Counted from the stretch's first letter, positions 17,560 through 27,340 are shown. The stretch: DNA of 52,888 bases from Candidatus Onthovicinus excrementipullorum (GCA_018712345.1 DVHG01000028.1:1-52888), one strand, 5' to 3'. The notes: generated by a model from the letters alone, not told the origin. Made by a program: numbers and translations.

Positions 17560-17628
17560 AATAGACGGGAAGGCGGCTGCTCTCAGCACCGCGAAAATGA
17601 GGCTCAAACCACTGAACGGGGTGACACC

Positions 17629-19017
17629 ATGGAGAAAATGAAGTGTTCGGAGATCGCGCGCGCCTGCGCCGGGATCAGCAAGGGTGAGGACGTTGAGGTC
17701 ACAGGGATCACGACGGACACGCGCGACATCCATCCGGGGGATCTGTTCATCGCGCTGCGCGGGGACAAATTTGACGGCCACTGCTTTATCGGCACGGCGC
17801 TGGAAAAGGGGGCGGCGGCCGTCATGTGCGAGCATGACGCGGGCATCGGATCGGCCCATGTCATCATCGTGGGTGATACGCGTCAGGCATTGCTGGCACT
17901 CGCGTCCCACATCCGGCGCAAGTATGAGATCCCGCTGGTGGCGGTGACAGGGAGCGTGGGGAAGACCACCACCAAGGATATGACGGCGCTGGTCCTCTCC
18001 GCCGGGTATAAAACACTGAAAACACAGGGCAACCTGAATAATGATATCGGCGTCCCGCAGACGCTCTTTGGTCTGGACCGCTCTTACCGCGCCGCAGTGG
18101 TGGAGATGGGGATGAACCATTTGGGCGAGATCTCCCGTCTGTCGCGCTGCGCGCAGCCGACGCTCGGGATTATTACAAATATCGGCGTCTCCCATATTGA
18201 GAACCTCGGTTCCCGTGAAAATATTCTCAAAGCGAAGCTGGAGCTCCTCAACGGCCTGTGTGAGTATGCGCCCCTGCTGCTCAACGGGGATGACGAGCTG
18301 CTGGCCGGGGCTGTGATCGAAAAGCACCCGGTGTTCTACTTTGGAATTGAGAACCCGAAAAATCGTGTCCGCGCTGAGGAGATTGAGCAGACGGACCGCG
18401 GGCTGCGCTTTACCATCTGCTTTGGCGATACGAGAACGCCGGTGGAATTACCGTGCGTCGGGCGGCATAATATATACAACGCGCTGGCCGCCTTTGCCGC
18501 GGGCGTCATCTTTGGCATTGCCCCCAAAGACGCCGGCAGGGCACTGGCGGGCTATATCCCCAGCGGGATGCGCCAGCGCGTGCGGGAGATGGGCGGCGTC
18601 TCCTTTATCGAGGACTGCTATAACGCCAACCCGGACTCCATGCGCGCGGCGATCGACACGCTCTGTGATATAAAATCCAAGCGGCGCATCGCCGTCCTGG
18701 GCTCCATGCTGGAGCTCGGGCGGATTTCCCCCAAGGCACACCATGAGGTCGGCGCCTATACCGCTGCCAGAGGAATTGACATTTTATATACATACTCCGC
18801 AAACGGAGTATACGCTGCAGGCGCGGAGATGATTGACCGCGGTGCGGCAGACAACGGCCTGACAGACCGGCGCAGCTTTGACGACGCGGCGGCACTGGCC
18901 GGGGACCTGTGCCGCACGCTGCATGCCGGGGACGCCGTCCTTTTCAAGGCCTCCCGTGGTGTAAAGATGGAGGACGCGCTCAACGCGCTGTATGAGGAGT
19001 GGAAAGAAAATGAGTGA
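17629..19017 (+). CDS. murF: UDP-MurNAc-pentapeptide synthetase MurF
   Basis: MurF adds D-Ala-D-Ala to the UDP-MurNAc-tripeptide, completing the soluble precursor. The 462-residue protein has the N-terminal substrate domain with TDTRDIHPGDLFIAL, the P-loop VTGSVGKTTTKD (about residues 104-115), NNDIGVP near 140, and FIEDCYNANPDS in the C-terminal domain, all typical. GGGGTG lies before the ATG. Its end overlaps the mraY start by eight bases. Confidence 0.96.
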   Translation: MEKMKCSEIARACAGISKGEDVEVTGITTDTRDIHPGDLFIALRGDKFDGHCFIGTALEKGAAAVMCEHDAGIGSAHVIIVGDTRQALLALASHIRRKYEIPLVAVTGSVGKTTTKDMTALVLSAGYKTLKTQGNLNNDIGVPQTLFGLDRSYRAAVVEMGMNHLGEISRLSRCAQPTLGIITNIGVSHIENLGSRENILKAKLELLNGLCEYAPLLLNGDDELLAGAVIEKHPVFYFGIENPKNRVRAEEIEQTDRGLRFTICFGDTRTPVELPCVGRHNIYNALAAFAAGVIFGIAPKDAGRALAGYIPSGMRQRVREMGGVSFIEDCYNANPDSMRAAIDTLCDIKSKRRIAVLGSMLELGRISPKAHHEVGAYTAARGIDILYTYSANGVYAAGAEMIDRGAADNGLTDRRSFDDAAALAGDLCRTLHAGDAVLFKASRGVKMEDALNALYEEWKENE

Positions 19018-20035
19018 ACTCGCGGCAATCCTGATGCCGGCCGCCATCGCCTTTGCCGTGACGGCACTGCTGGGGTTTGTGATGATCCCCTGGCTGCGCA
19101 AACTGCACTTTGGGCAGACGATCCTGGATATCGGTCCGCGCTGGCATAAGTCCAAGCAGGGCACGCCCACGATGGGCGGTCTGCTGTTCATCATCGGTAC
19201 GGCAGCGGCCGTGATTGTGACCTACGTCACGGACCGCCTGACGGGCGGCAATATCATGGCGAACGGCTCCCTGACCTCCGGGCAGGAGAATGTCAAGCTG
19301 TTTGCCGGGCTGTGTTTGGCGCTGTGCTTTGCAGGCGTCGGCTTTCTGGACGACTACATCAAGGTGGTCAAAAAGCGCAATCTCGGCCTGACCGTCCGGC
19401 AAAAAACAGTGATCCAGCTCTTTATTATCATCGCCTATCTGGGCACGCTGTATATGAGCGGCAGCTCTTATCTCTTTATCCCGTTTGTAGGGAATATTGA
19501 GCTGGGGCTGTGGATGTTCCCCCTGGGGATCTGTGTGATCTACGCGGCGATCAACGCCGTAAATTTCACCGACGGGATCGACGGGCTCTGCTCCTCCGTG
19601 ACGCTGACGGCGGGCGTGGCGTTCGCCGTGATGGCCGCCGTGCAGAAGGTGTTCGGCATGGGAATCCTGGCGGGGGCGCTGATCGGCGCATGCGCGGGCT
19701 TCCTGGTGTGGAACTTCAATCCCGCCAAGGTGTTCATGGGGGATACGGGCTCCCTGTTCCTCGGCGGCATGGTCGTGGCGCTGGCCTATGGGCTGGACTG
19801 CCCGATCATTCTGGTGCTTGTCGGCATCATCTATGTGGTTGAGGGCTTTTCGGATGTGCTTCAGATCACCTACTTCAAGCTCACACACGGCAAGCGGATC
19901 TTTAAGATGGCGCCCATCCACCACCACTTTGAAATGTGCGGCTGGTCGGAAAAAAAGATCGTCGGCGTTTTTTCGTTTATCAATATCATCGGCTGCGCGG
20001 CCGGAGTCGCCCTGATGTATTTCGGCCGGGTGTAG
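19010..20035 (+). CDS. mraY: Phospho-MurNAc-pentapeptide-transferase MraY
   Basis: MraY transfers phospho-MurNAc-pentapeptide to undecaprenyl phosphate at the membrane and makes lipid I. The 341-residue protein has about ten membrane segments and the family motifs GTPTMGG near residue 52, DDYIK near 118, NAVNFTDGIDGL near 183 and the late HHHFE motif (MAPIHHHFEM). The ATG at 19010 overlaps the murF stop; a longer upstream frame is unlikely. In most relatives murD follows mraY, but here ftsW comes next. Confidence 0.97.
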   Translation: MSELAAILMPAAIAFAVTALLGFVMIPWLRKLHFGQTILDIGPRWHKSKQGTPTMGGLLFIIGTAAAVIVTYVTDRLTGGNIMANGSLTSGQENVKLFAGLCLALCFAGVGFLDDYIKVVKKRNLGLTVRQKTVIQLFIIIAYLGTLYMSGSSYLFIPFVGNIELGLWMFPLGICVIYAAINAVNFTDGIDGLCSSVTLTAGVAFAVMAAVQKVFGMGILAGALIGACAGFLVWNFNPAKVFMGDTGSLFLGGMVVALAYGLDCPIILVLVGIIYVVEGFSDVLQITYFKLTHGKRIFKMAPIHHHFEMCGWSEKKIVGVFSFINIIGCAAGVALMYFGRV

Positions 20036-20069
20036 TACACGATTCTCACCCGCAAAAGGAGAGCGGAAC

Positions 20070-21248
20070 ATGGCAACAAGGAGCGTACCAAAAAAGAAAA
20101 GCAGCCGTTCAGTTCTCTGGTCCAATCTCTGGACAAAGGGCGGGGTAGACATCCCGTTCCTTATTTTGACGTTTATCCTGCTGACGGTCGGGCTGATTAT
20201 GCTGCTGTCGGCGAGCTATTCGTACTCCTATTACTACGAGGACGGGGACAGCCTCTATTATTTTAAGCGGCAGCTCATCTTCGCAGTGGTAGGCGTGGCC
20301 GCCATGTTCATCATCTCTAAACTTAACTACAACTATTTCCGGCTGCTCGCGTGGCCGATGCTGGTCATCGTGACGGGGCTGCTCATCGTAGTTCTGATTC
20401 TGCCCGCCAGCTTTGACGACTTTCACCGCTGGATCAACCTGGGTGTCTTTTCCTTTCAGCCGTCGGAGCTGGCCAAAGTGGCGATTGTCATCTTCTGCGC
20501 CTACAAGATGGAGCAGGAGCACGAAAAGCTGCGTGTGAGCACCAAGGCGATGTGGAAGTACCTGATCCTCACTCTGGGGTATGCGGGGCTCGTCTTTGCG
20601 GAGAACCATGTCTCCGGTGCAATCTTGGTCGGCGTGCTCGGCGTTGTGATGATGTTCCTCGGCGGGGTCAAAATGCGCTGGTTTGCCATTGGGGGCGCGC
20701 TGGCCATTGCCGCCGTGACACTCGTCATTATTAAACCGGATCTCCTTCCGGGGCATGCCTCCGTGCGTATTGTGGCCTGGCTGGATAAGAGCTATGAACC
20801 CACCGGTGCGCGCTGGCAGACCAATCAATCCCTCTATGCGATTGGATCCGGCGGTCTAATGGGTGCAGGGCTCGGCCAGTCCAAGCAGAAGCACCTGTAT
20901 GTCTCCGAGCCGCAGAACGATTTCATCTTTGCCATCGTTTGCGAGGAACTCGGCTTCATTGGCGCAGTAGCCATTATCATCCTGTTTGCCCTGCTGGTGT
21001 GGCGCGGGTTTGTGGTGGCGATGCGCGCCCCGGACCGCTTCAGCAGTCTGATGGTGATGGGGCTGATTTCCCAGATCGGCATTCAGGTGGCGCTGAATAT
21101 CTGCGTTGTCACGGATACGCTGCCCAATACGGGCATCAGTCTTCCGTTCTTCAGTTATGGAGGAACCTCGCTGTGTGTGCTGCTGGCAGAGATCGGGATG
21201 ATCCTCGCCGTATCGCGCCGGTCAGTGCTGGGTAAATCACAGCAATGA
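20070..21248 (+). CDS. ftsW: Septal peptidoglycan glycosyltransferase FtsW
   Basis: FtsW is a SEDS-family polymerase that extends glycan strands from lipid II together with its cognate class B PBP. The 392-residue protein has a basic cytoplasmic tail and about ten membrane segments. Characteristic motifs include GVFSFQPSELAK (about residue 130) and the C-terminal PNTGISLPFFSYGGTS. Spacing to mraY is 34 bases, with AAAGGAGA before the ATG. The partner PBP is encoded 4 kb upstream in the same cluster. Confidence 0.95.
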   Translation: MATRSVPKKKSSRSVLWSNLWTKGGVDIPFLILTFILLTVGLIMLLSASYSYSYYYEDGDSLYYFKRQLIFAVVGVAAMFIISKLNYNYFRLLAWPMLVIVTGLLIVVLILPASFDDFHRWINLGVFSFQPSELAKVAIVIFCAYKMEQEHEKLRVSTKAMWKYLILTLGYAGLVFAENHVSGAILVGVLGVVMMFLGGVKMRWFAIGGALAIAAVTLVIIKPDLLPGHASVRIVAWLDKSYEPTGARWQTNQSLYAIGSGGLMGAGLGQSKQKHLYVSEPQNDFIFAIVCEELGFIGAVAIIILFALLVWRGFVVAMRAPDRFSSLMVMGLISQIGIQVALNICVVTDTLPNTGISLPFFSYGGTSLCVLLAEIGMILAVSRRSVLGKSQQ

Positions 21249-21296
21249 CCGGACTGCCCACTGTAAAAAGATTGGATTGTGAAAGGGGAACTTGCT

Positions 21297-22415
21297 TTGA
21301 GGTACTTATTCGCGGCCGGCGGCACGGGCGGCCATGTCAATCCGGCGCTGGCGGTGGCCGGCTATATTCGGGAACAGGAGCCGGACGCACAGATCCTGTT
21401 CGTCGGTACGGCGGAAAAAATTGAGGCCAAGCTCGTCCCGGCGGCAGGATTTGATTTTAAGACGATCCGGATCAGCGGCTTTAAACGCGGTTTTTCCCCG
21501 GCGGACATTAAAAATAATCTCCAGACGGTGATGCGGATGTTTACCTCCACCTCCGAGTCCAGGCAGATTATCCGCGATTTTCAGCCGGATGTGGCGATCG
21601 GCTTTGGCGGCTATGTCAGCGGCCCCGTACTCCGGGAGGCCCACAAGCTGGGGGTAAAGACGGCAATCCACGAACAGAACGCCTATCCCGGCGTTACTAA
21701 TAAGGCACTTGCCAAGGTGGCGGACCGGGTAATGCTCACCGATCCGGCTGCGGAGAAGTACCTCTCCTGCAAAAATGAGCCGGTGGTGACAGGGCTCCCC
21801 GTGCGCGGGCAGATCCTCAATGCCAACCGCGATTTGGCGCGCTTTGAGCTCGGGCTGGATGACCGCCCGCTGATCCTCTCCTTTGGCGGCTCCCTCGGTG
21901 CGCGCAGCATCAACACCGCCATGACGGATTTCATCGCCGCGCGCCACAGCGGTGCGCCGTACTACTTTATCCACGCCACGGGTCAGAACGGCCGCGGTAT
22001 GGCGGAGGATTTGAAGACGAAGGGCATTGATCTGGAGCGGGAGAAGAATATTGATGTGCGTGAGTACATCAGCGATATGGATCGCTGTCTGGCGGCGGCG
22101 GACCTGGTGATCTGCCGGGCAGGCGCCTCCACCCTGAGTGAGCTGGAGGCCCTTGGCAGGGCCAGCATTCTGATCCCCTATCCCTTTGCGGCGGAGAACC
22201 ACCAGTATTATAACGCGATGACACTTGTCAATGCGCAGGCCGCCCGGGTGATTGAGGATAAGGAGCTCACGGGGGAGACCTTACTCCAGTGCGCGGACGA
22301 CCTTCTAAAATCCCCTGATATGCTGCGCCGTATGGGCGAAAACGCCCGGAAGGCGGGCGTGCCCAACGGGCGGGAAAATATCTATCAGGTGATCCGCGGC
22401 CTCTGCGGAGCCTGA
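21297..22415 (+). CDS. murG: Lipid II synthase MurG
   Basis: MurG is a peripheral GT-B glycosyltransferase that adds GlcNAc from UDP-GlcNAc to lipid I. The 372-residue protein has the glycine-rich AAGGTGGHVNPALA loop at the start, IGFGGYVSGP near residue 105, a second loop SFGGSLGARSIN and the UDP-GlcNAc site VICRAGASTLSELEALGRASILIPYP, abbreviated here as its central ICRAGASTLSE. I chose TTG 21297 because it places the family motif at the usual distance and AAAGGGGAA lies upstream; the GTG at 21279 would add six residues with no ribosome site. Confidence 0.95.
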   Translation: MRYLFAAGGTGGHVNPALAVAGYIREQEPDAQILFVGTAEKIEAKLVPAAGFDFKTIRISGFKRGFSPADIKNNLQTVMRMFTSTSESRQIIRDFQPDVAIGFGGYVSGPVLREAHKLGVKTAIHEQNAYPGVTNKALAKVADRVMLTDPAAEKYLSCKNEPVVTGLPVRGQILNANRDLARFELGLDDRPLILSFGGSLGARSINTAMTDFIAARHSGAPYYFIHATGQNGRGMAEDLKTKGIDLEREKNIDVREYISDMDRCLAAADLVICRAGASTLSELEALGRASILIPYPFAAENHQYYNAMTLVNAQAARVIEDKELTGETLLQCADDLLKSPDMLRRMGENARKAGVPNGRENIYQVIRGLCGA

Positions 22416-22516
22416 CGGAGAAGGACAGGCCTTTTAACCGAAAATCCATGCGGCGCATACACTGTGCTTAGGGCGGCAAAATCCGTCCCGCGTTCTTTGC
22501 GGAAGGGTGTGTGCGT

Positions 22517-23980
22517 ATGCAAAGTTTGATAATAGAGGGCGGAAAACGGCTCAGCGGCGAGATCCGGGTGCATGGCGCCAAAAACAGCGCGCTGCCGATC
22601 CTTGCCGCTTCACTTTTGGCCGATGGGCGCACGGTAATTCACAACTGCCCGGATCTGACGGATGTGCGTGCCGCAGTTAAGATCCTTACATATCTCGGTT
22701 GTACCGTGGTACGGGAGGGCGAAAGTGTTGCAGTGGATCCTACAACTGTGCACCGGTGTGATATTCCGGAGGACCTGATGCGGGAAATGCGCTCCTCTGT
22801 AGTGTTTCTGGGGCCGCTCCTGTCCCGTATGGGGCGGGCGGTTCTCTCCACTCCCGGCGGCTGTGAGATCGGCCTGCGGCCGATTGATCTGCATCTGGCG
22901 GCAATGCGCAAGTTTGGCGTGGAGATCCATGAGGAGCACGGACGGCTGGACTGCTCCTGCCCCGGCGGAATGCAGGGCTGCCGTATCATCCTCTCATTCC
23001 CAAGTGTTGGCGCCACGGAGAACGCGATGCTCGCAGCAGCCTGTGCGCGCGGGCAGACGACGATTGTCAACGCCGCCCGGGAGCCGGAAATCAGTGATCT
23101 GGCGGATTTTCTCAACGGGATGGGCGCCTGTATCCATGGTGCCGGAGAGGGAGAGATCTGTGTAGAGGGGGTCGGCCGCCTCTCCCATACGGAGCACACG
23201 GTGATTCCGGACCGCATCGCCGCCGCCACATTTTTATGCGCGGCTGCAGTGACACACGGCTCCATTCGGCTCAGGGAGGTGATTCCGGCCCATCTTGGCC
23301 CGATCGTCCCCGCCATGGAGGAGATGGGGTGCGAGGTCTCCGTCCGCCCGCGGGAGCTGTCTATCACGGCCCCGCCGCGGCTGCACGCGGTCTCCACCGT
23401 GCGTACACTGCCGTACCCGGGCTTTCCGACGGATGCGCAGGCGCCGCTGATGGCCGCCGCCTGTACGGCGCGCGGCACGAGCGTGTTTGTGGAAAATATT
23501 TTTGAGAGCCGGTATAAGCATGTCAGTGAGCTGATCCGCCTTGGTGCGCATATCAAGGTGGAGGGGCGCGTGGCTGTGGTGGAGGGCGTCCCGCGCCTGT
23601 CGGGCGCGCCGGTGTCGTCTACCGATCTGCGCGGCGGGGCGGCGCTTGTAGTCGCGGGGCTGGCCGCCTCGGGGACGACCCGGGTCGCGAATGCGGAGCT
23701 GATCGACCGCGGCTATGAGCGGTTGGAAGAGAGCCTCACTTGCCTTGGGGCGGATGTGAAAAGGGTGACGGAGAATGAAGAAAACCGTGAACAGGACTTC
23801 GGGGGCCGGGCAGCCGGGGCGGGGAAATCCGCCGCGCCAGCCCTCCCGGGACGAGGTGCGCCGCCGCCACGCGCAGCAGATGAAAAGGCGGCGCACACGC
23901 CGGAAATATATTGCCTGCGCCGCGATCCTGATGCTGCTGATCGCGGTGTGCACCGTGCTTTGCCTGACAGTGTTCTTTAA
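22517..23980 (+). CDS. murA: UDP-GlcNAc 1-carboxyvinyltransferase MurA, with C-terminal run-on
   Basis: MurA transfers enolpyruvate from PEP to UDP-GlcNAc, the first committed step of peptidoglycan synthesis. The catalytic Cys116 lies in PGGCEIGLRP, so the enzyme should be of the fosfomycin-sensitive type. NSALPILAASLL near the start and RGYERLEESL near the end are typical. The conserved body ends around residue 419, the usual family length, but the frame stays open for 68 more codons that overlap ftsQ in another frame. This tail is Ala/Pro/Arg-rich with no recognisable domain. ATG 22517 has GGAAGGG at nine bases; the GTG at 22511 is too close. Confidence 0.93.
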   Translation: MQSLIIEGGKRLSGEIRVHGAKNSALPILAASLLADGRTVIHNCPDLTDVRAAVKILTYLGCTVVREGESVAVDPTTVHRCDIPEDLMREMRSSVVFLGPLLSRMGRAVLSTPGGCEIGLRPIDLHLAAMRKFGVEIHEEHGRLDCSCPGGMQGCRIILSFPSVGATENAMLAAACARGQTTIVNAAREPEISDLADFLNGMGACIHGAGEGEICVEGVGRLSHTEHTVIPDRIAAATFLCAAAVTHGSIRLREVIPAHLGPIVPAMEEMGCEVSVRPRELSITAPPRLHAVSTVRTLPYPGFPTDAQAPLMAAACTARGTSVFVENIFESRYKHVSELIRLGAHIKVEGRVAVVEGVPRLSGAPVSSTDLRGGAALVVAGLAASGTTRVANAELIDRGYERLEESLTCLGADVKRVTENEENREQDFGGRAAGAGKSAAPALPGRGAPPPRAADEKAAHTPEIYCLRRDPDAADRGVHRALPDSVL

Positions 23981-24635
23981 AATTGAGACCATAACCGTCA
24001 CGGGGAATACGCGCTATACACAGGAGGAGATCATCGCCGCCTCCGGGATTCAGACGGGGAAAAATCTATTCCTCACCAACGTAGAAAAGGCTGCCGCCCA
24101 AATTGAGAGCGGTAAGCCCTATGTCCGCACGGCGCAGATCCGTCGAAAGCTGCCGGCCTCGATTGAGATTACCGTGGAGGAGACGGCCGCCGTGCCATTC
24201 GCCGTCCGGTCCGGGGAGGGATACATCCTGCTTGACCGGGATCTGAAGGTGCTTGAAAAGGGGAGCGGTGATCTGCCGGAGGGAGTGGCGGAGCTTCGTC
24301 TCGGGAATGTAACCGACGCTCAGGAGGGGCGGATGGTTCAGGCGGAGAACAGCGATGCCACAGCGGCACTGCAGCAGCTGCTTGCAGCGGCAGACAGGAC
24401 CGGATTGGCGGGAGTCACGTATTATGATGTTTCTGACCCCGCCAATATGCTTCTCACCTATGACGGCCGCCTTGATGCCGTGGTGGGCGGCACGGAGAAT
24501 ATGGAAAAAAAGATGGCGATGCTCGCAGAGGTCATCCGGCGCAACGATGAAACGGATCCCCAGAAGACAGGGACAATTGATCTGCGCGTCAGCGGAAAGG
24601 CCTATCTGTCTGGGAAGCGGACGATAGGAAACTGA
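23775..24635 (+). CDS. ftsQ: Cell division protein FtsQ/DivIB
   Basis: FtsQ/DivIB is a bitopic divisome protein acting with FtsL and DivIC. The 286-residue protein has a basic cytoplasmic tail (1-45), one membrane segment (about 46-66), and an extracellular POTRA domain (about 70-140: IETITVTGNTRYTQEEII, then LPASIEITVEE) followed by a beta domain. Its first 206 bases overlap the murA reading frame; GGGTGACGGAG before the ATG and the coherent N-terminal tail support this start. Typical order murA-ftsQ-ftsZ. Confidence 0.9.
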   Translation: MKKTVNRTSGAGQPGRGNPPRQPSRDEVRRRHAQQMKRRRTRRKYIACAAILMLLIAVCTVLCLTVFFKIETITVTGNTRYTQEEIIAASGIQTGKNLFLTNVEKAAAQIESGKPYVRTAQIRRKLPASIEITVEETAAVPFAVRSGEGYILLDRDLKVLEKGSGDLPEGVAELRLGNVTDAQEGRMVQAENSDATAALQQLLAAADRTGLAGVTYYDVSDPANMLLTYDGRLDAVVGGTENMEKKMAMLAEVIRRNDETDPQKTGTIDLRVSGKAYLSGKRTIGN

Positions 24636-24690
24636 TTGGGTGGATTTTTAGCCCAAACGGTGAAAAAAGAAATTTGTACAGGAAAAGCGG

Positions 24691-24719
24691 TTGAATTTTC
24701 TTTTCTCTCGTGGTAATAT
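24691..24719 (+). promoter_or_regulatory. Possible ftsZ promoter
   Basis: TTGAAT (24691-24696) is followed after 17 bases by TAATAT (24714-24719), with TATAAT overlapping three bases later. The 181-base gap between ftsQ and ftsZ is unusually AT-rich for this cluster, which fits a dedicated ftsZ promoter. Confidence 0.5.
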
Positions 24720-24816
24720 AATAATGTTTTATTGACTTTTGCGATCATTGGGCTGCGCTCTCACTGTATGCTCCGGAGTGCGGCGGTTGTTGAATATATA
24801 GTTGGAGGGACGTTTC

Positions 24817-25938
24817 ATGCCATTTGAAATGGACAACGGAATTGAAGATGTTGTACGCATTAAGGTCATCGGAGTTGGCGGAGGCGGCGGGAATGCCATC
24901 AACCGCATGGTCCGCTCCGGGATCAAAGGCGTTGAATTTGTATCTGTCAATACAGACAGGCAGGCGCTGAATAATTCGCAGGCCACGCATAAGATCCAGA
25001 TCGGGGAAAAGATCACCGGCGGCCAGGGCGCGGGTGCCAATCCCACCGTCGGCCAGCATGCCGCGGAGGAGAGCCGTGACGCCATTGCGGACGGCATCGG
25101 AAAGAGCGGCATGGTTTTTATCACCGCGGGCATGGGCGGCGGCACCGGTACGGGTGCGGCGCCGGTCGTGGCGCAGATCGCCAAGGATGAGGGTATCCTC
25201 ACCGTGGGCATTGTCACCACGCCGTTTGCCTTCGAGGGCAAGCACCGCATGGAGCAGGCGCAGGCCGGTATTGCGGAACTCTCCCAGCATGTAGACAGCC
25301 TGATTGTGATTCCAAATGAGCGCCTCAAGCTCATCTCCAAGGAGAAGATTACCCTCGCCAACGCGTTCGAGGTCGCAGACAGCGTCCTCAATCAAGGCGT
25401 GCGCAATATTGCGGAACTTATCAAGTGTCCCGGCCTTGTGAATGTGGACTTTGCTGATATTAAGAGCGTCATGACCAATGCGGGCAGGGCGCACATGGGC
25501 GTGGGTATTGCCACCGGGAAAAACAAGGCGGAGGACGCCGCGCGTCTGGCCGTCTCCAGTCCGCTGCTGGAGACGACGATCGAGGGCGCCAAGGGCGTTG
25601 TGATCTCCATGCGCGCGTGCAGCGATATCGAGCTGGATGAGGTGGAGAATGCGGCCAAGATCATCTCCGATGCCGCGGATACAAACGCCAACATTATCTG
25701 GGGCGTGCAGCTTGACTCCTCACTGGAGGATCAGATCGAGATCACTGTCATTGCCACGGGCTTCGGCGGGCCGGTCTCTCCCTCTGCCATGCAGGATATT
25801 TCCTCCGGGGCCAAAAAGGAGCCGGAGCGCAAGGCGCATTCCCCGTTCGGCGCGCGGATTGACACCGCGGATGACGGCAAGGGCTACGGCGAGGATGACG
25901 ACGATTTCGGCGACATCACCAAGCTGTTCGGCAGATAA
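24817..25938 (+). CDS. ftsZ: Cell division GTPase FtsZ
   Basis: FtsZ is the tubulin-like GTPase that forms the cytokinetic ring. The 373-residue protein has [14 protein letters not shown] near residue 18, the tubulin signature [11 protein letters not shown] near 107, the synergy-loop region with [11 protein letters not shown] near 207, and a linker with an acidic C-terminal peptide ([13 protein letters not shown]) that recruits membrane anchors. No ftsA is present next to it; relatives often use SepF instead, not found in this window. GGAGG precedes ATG 24817; the TTG at 24802 overlaps that site. Confidence 0.97.
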   Translation: MPFEMDNGIEDVVRIKVIGVGGGGGNAINRMVRSGIKGVEFVSVNTDRQALNNSQATHKIQIGEKITGGQGAGANPTVGQHAAEESRDAIADGIGKSGMVFITAGMGGGTGTGAAPVVAQIAKDEGILTVGIVTTPFAFEGKHRMEQAQAGIAELSQHVDSLIVIPNERLKLISKEKITLANAFEVADSVLNQGVRNIAELIKCPGLVNVDFADIKSVMTNAGRAHMGVGIATGKNKAEDAARLAVSSPLLETTIEGAKGVVISMRACSDIELDEVENAAKIISDAADTNANIIWGVQLDSSLEDQIEITVIATGFGGPVSPSAMQDISSGAKKEPERKAHSPFGARIDTADDGKGYGEDDDDFGDITKLFGR

Positions 25939-25956
25939 GAATATATGGTATATTTC

Positions 25957-25986
25957 AAACGGGGCTGCTTTTGCAGCCCCGTTTTT
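25957..25986. terminator. Terminator at the end of the dcw cluster
   Basis: A perfect 12-base stem (25957-25968 with 25973-25984) with a TTTT loop ends in T residues. The minus-strand A run on the other side makes it usable from both directions, fitting the convergent PHP gene that ends at 25990. Confidence 0.92.
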
Positions 25987-25989
25987 AGT

Positions 25990-27315
25990 CTATTCAAAAT
26001 AAATGGGATTGCTGATACACCGGGCCATGGGCGGGATCGCCAGTTTGGCGTCGGCGGGCAGCCTGAACCGGGTCACAGTATGGTAGGCGGCACGCCGGAA
26101 GGGTCCGTAGTCGGTGAGAATTTCCGCGCGGATGAAACCTCTCCCTGCCACGGGGATATCGGTGCAGTAATTGCCGCCTCTGCCGGCCCTGTACTCGTGG
26201 ACAATCCGGTCGTTTTCATGGACGACCAGCCGGTCCCCGTGCCGCAGCCGTTCGGCTACGAGATGGACTTTCAGCCCCGCGGTAAAGGGAATGCTGTCCC
26301 CTTGGATGGCATCGCCGCAGGTCAGGTAGAGGCGTGGACCATTCACCCCGGAGGAGACGAAGGCGTGCCCGCAGCGCAGGGAATCCAGAATATCGGCGGC
26401 GGTGCAGGATTCCGCGCAGACAAATGTGGTGGGTAGTGCCAGCAGATCGGTGACGGCATAATCCCGGTGGTAGTCGCTCCCGCCGACGGCGGCGAGCTTT
26501 TTCCCGGAGAGCAGCTGGCTATGCCACCAGTCCACGGCAGCCATATTGTCAATCCGCTGCGGGCCGTTCCACACCTCCACACAGTCATAGTGGAACCCTT
26601 CGCGCGGCAGATGCCATCCGCAGTTCTTGCACTCTGGGTGATTGATGGAGATGATGGCGCCGCGCTCTCGGGCCTGCTCGCAGATCGGGAGAAAATCTTC
26701 AAAGGAATTGACACAGTACGGGCCGCTGAAGGGGTGTTTAATGCCCCAGAAGTTGATATGCCCCAGGAAGGAGGTGAGCTCCACCCCTTTCAGCACGAGG
26801 AGCTGAGGATCGTTGTGCGGGGTATAAGCGGCCACGCTGTTGTTGTGATCCGTGATGATGATGAAGTCCAGCTTTTTTTGCCTGGCCTTTTTGATCAGTT
26901 CCTCCGGCGTATACTTTCCGTCACTGTTGACGGTGTGCAGGTGGGTGTCCCCCTTCAGCCACCGGCGCTCTTTAAAAATATAAGTGATATGGTACTCTGC
27001 CGTGACACCAGCGCCCACGCGGTCCGTTCCCACGATGATGCTCCATTTCCCCGGCTGAGGGGTGCACTGGTCATATCCGGGCGTGGCATATTTTTCACTG
27101 ATCGTGACTTCCTGCCGTACATTGCCGGAGGCGCCGATCTGCCTGCCGTCCGGGCCAACCAGGCCAAAATCGAGATTTCCCTCCTGGCGGGGCTGCCAGC
27201 TGTGGCGAATCCGCAGGATCTCGACATTTTCGGGCACCTCAAAATGGATGTAAAAGCACTTTTTGACGTCGTCCCCGGAGAAGGTACGCCGTAAAGTCAG
27301 ATGTTTTTCGTGCAT
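25990..27315 (-). CDS. PHP-domain metal-dependent phosphoesterase (CehA/McbA-like)
   Basis: The 441-residue protein has an N-terminal beta-rich domain (about 1-135, with a jelly-roll-like pattern NLDFGLVGPDGRQIG) and a central PHP hydrolase domain beginning GDTHLHTVNSDGKYTPEEL. Metal-site motifs are visible: the HLH pair, ITDHNN, an HPE (SINHPE), and GGSDYHRD. A final beta domain follows from about 350. CehA/McbA-like PHP proteins hydrolyse phosphodiester or carbamate bonds; the substrate here is unknown. No signal peptide is seen. It is a single gene with its own promoter, transcribed away from the sugar transporter. Confidence 0.8.
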   Translation of the reverse strand: MHEKHLTLRRTFSGDDVKKCFYIHFEVPENVEILRIRHSWQPRQEGNLDFGLVGPDGRQIGASGNVRQEVTISEKYATPGYDQCTPQPGKWSIIVGTDRVGAGVTAEYHITYIFKERRWLKGDTHLHTVNSDGKYTPEELIKKARQKKLDFIIITDHNNSVAAYTPHNDPQLLVLKGVELTSFLGHINFWGIKHPFSGPYCVNSFEDFLPICEQARERGAIISINHPECKNCGWHLPREGFHYDCVEVWNGPQRIDNMAAVDWWHSQLLSGKKLAAVGGSDYHRDYAVTDLLALPTTFVCAESCTAADILDSLRCGHAFVSSGVNGPRLYLTCGDAIQGDSIPFTAGLKVHLVAERLRHGDRLVVHENDRIVHEYRAGRGGNYCTDIPVAGRGFIRAEILTDYGPFRRAAYHTVTRFRLPADAKLAIPPMARCISNPIYFE

Positions 27316-27340
27316 GATGCTCAGCCTTTCTCAAAGTAAA

